From: Gymnogyps californianus
Lineage: Eukaryota > Chordata > Aves > Accipitriformes > Cathartidae
Length of the DNA stretch: 64,000 bases
Assembly (NCBI RefSeq): GCF_018139145.2
Contig: NC_059475.1
Coordinates: 13,791,437-13,855,436 of the forward strand
Reading direction: 5' to 3'
Shown here: piece after piece, positions 62,301 to 64,000 of the stretch
Position numbering within the stretch: position 1 is the stretch's first letter
How the letters are laid out: each line of letters begins with the position of its first letter
Notes under the pieces: model-generated
Told to the model about the DNA's origin: nothing
Databases searched by the model: none
The model's input: the letters and a program-made list of their open reading frames with translations, nothing else
Made by a program: the position numbers and the translations under genes

Positions 62301-64000
62301 TATTTAATAAAAAAAGTTCAAGCATTTGACTGTGTCCATTAAAAACACCTGTGCGGTGGTTTAAAGTAAGGATTTAAAAATTGTCATTCCTTCTAACCTT
62401 TTTTGAGTGAGTTTCTAAAGTTGTGTTGTTGGGAACACAGCTAGAGCTATTTTGTAAATGTCAGTAAAAGAGCAAGAAGTAAATGAATGCATACTGTTTG
62501 TCCAGTTCATCTTGATGTTACACCTCTGCAGAGGTGTTAGGGAAATTAGAGGGTGTTAAAGAATAGCAGCAGAAATGATATAGTGGCTTGAAAGAGAATT
62601 TAGATTAAATGTCAAGAAAACAGTTTCTGTATAGATTATTCTAAGCTATTATACTATGCATGGAGGCTATGCAAGAAAACCTAGGAGGACACTTTCAGTC
62701 TGGAGAAGATCTACTTAGCAAAAGCTTTGCTTAGAGCACGCATCTTTAAATATCAAGTCCAACAGAGTAGGGGAGGAAAATGTGCAAAACTCTGAGTTCT
62801 GGTTTTCACAGAAGCGTAATTCATTTCTGATCGCTGTGACTGTCTGAAAAAGCAGTGGTTTTCTTTTTCAGTCACTACGATGAACATTTTACCAGGAAAA
62901 TGTAAATGGCACCTAAGCATCCCTAAACGTGGGAGTCAGAGTACAGTTTGAAGATGAGTTTGAGGACTGGAATGTGCATTGCTGAGGCAGGAGGATAGTT
63001 CTGTATCCCACTGTCACATGTTTTTTCAGTTAAAGCTTTTGTAAAACGTCTAGCTGGTTTGTTCTTGGGCTGTGTTTTTTTGTTTGGTTGGTTTTGCATG
63101 CACAGTAAGGTATAGTAAATGTCTTACTTGGAAAAAACACACTTAATCTCAGCATTTCCAAACCAAAGTAGTGTCACCATGGTTTTGGGGTGGAAACAAA
63201 AAATGCAGAGCGCCTACAGCAGAGCATGGGTGGAACTGTGGGTGCTGTCCCGCTGAGGAGCAGCTTGGTTGAGATTTGAGAAGCGATGAGAACAGCATCC
63301 TTTGCTTTGCTGTCAGCTTGGACAAGTCACACGCGCTTCCTGGACTGCCATTTCCCGTCTCTAACCCTCCTCCTACGCTTCCTGGGGTCTGAAGAACATG
63401 CACATTTTATAAATGCAGTCATGTATCGTAAATCTCCTGATGAATGGAGTGCAAACTTAATGTAGCAACAGCCCATATGTACTGTATGTCAAACTTTATT
63501 TTTTTATTTCACATTTATGTGTGTATCCCAGCAGTTTATAGCTGGTCAGAAGTTGCAGAAAGACATATTATCTAGACTAAGAGTTGCTGAATCATACAAT
63601 AACTCAAGTCGAAATAACTTTATGAATAGTTAAGTTGGGCTCAGTAGCAATTCCTAAACCCCGTTAGGTAGAACACATAACAGCTTTCTTGGAAAAAAGA
63701 TACTGGGATGGTCTGAATATTATCAGCTGGTGGGCTGTTGTATTAGGTGTGCTATAAATATACTTTTTAAGATTTGCTTTTCTCAGTTGAGTGTTAATAT
63801 TGTTAAAAGATTAAAAAACCCACGGTAATTCTAACGTGATACTGCTATTAAGGACTTCACCGACATTCAAAAACCTACAGTCTCTTAAACAACACAAACA
63901 TTAGCTGGGGCATAATTTCATTTTTGGCCTTAAAGCTATTGAAGGGACAGGTTTAGACAAAACATGCTCTGCTTGCCCTGTAGCTGGTTTGCAAAGTTTA
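59354..64000 (+). other. RIC3: RIC3 intron 1 (continues beyond the window)
   Basis: The intron starts at the GTAAGAG donor. I searched the remaining 4.6 kb for a RIC3 exon 2 (Gly-rich stretch and hydrophobic segment) and found none, so it lies downstream. The first 300 bases are GC-rich CpG island; the rest is ordinary AT-rich sequence. It contains a 31-bp tandem duplication at 61187-61248. No other gene is recognisable. Confidence 0.85.
61187..61248. repeat. 31-bp tandem duplication in RIC3 intron 1
   Basis: Units at 61187-61217 and 61218-61248 are adjacent and differ at two positions. Both end in ATACTCTTTCCATCATC. They are visible directly, with no known function. Confidence 0.9.

Overview
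The window looks like vertebrate nuclear DNA from a bird, most likely a neoavian species. It is mostly non-coding. Two genes are recognisable, both only in part and both on the + strand. The bird assignment rests on three things: the two genes (LMO1, then RIC3), which are also neighbours in the same orientation in human; low repeat content; and two copies of a solo-LTR family that I recall as abundant in neoavian birds. The family memory was not checked against a database.

Layout. 1-6103 is LMO1 intron. 6104-6229 and 11005-11110 are the last two coding exons of LMO1. Together they encode the complete second LIM zinc-binding domain and the C-terminus. A short 3' UTR with an ATTAAA signal at 11410-11415 follows. 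From about 11.4 to 59.0 kb I find no gene. This interval of about 48 kb holds a near-perfect 79-nt hairpin (12667-12745), two same-orientation solo LTRs of one family (18546-19141 and 56065-56649, each with a 5-bp target-site duplication), a purine-rich multi-motif pentanucleotide array (41262-41818), several 13-36 bp tandem duplications, and a candidate enhancer (37999-38182) with a homeodomain palindrome and GATA-type sites. From about 59.02 kb a CpG island holds the RIC3 promoter and exon 1 (CDS 59206-59353). The rest of the window, to 64000, is RIC3 intron 1.

How the parts relate. LMO1 is a LIM-only nuclear cofactor that bridges LDB1 to bHLH and GATA factors. RIC3 is an ER membrane chaperone for nicotinic acetylcholine and 5-HT3 receptors. 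They share no known pathway, so their adjacency is ancestral synteny. The gene-free block between them most likely carries regulatory DNA, but that is inference: no alignment could be run.

I found no exotic or undescribed protein-coding system. The many open frames in GC-rich or repetitive stretches look like chance. The observations most worth a second look are the 79-nt hairpin, the homeodomain/GATA cluster, the shifting-motif pentanucleotide array, and three MYB-type sites at 11-bp spacing in the RIC3 promoter.
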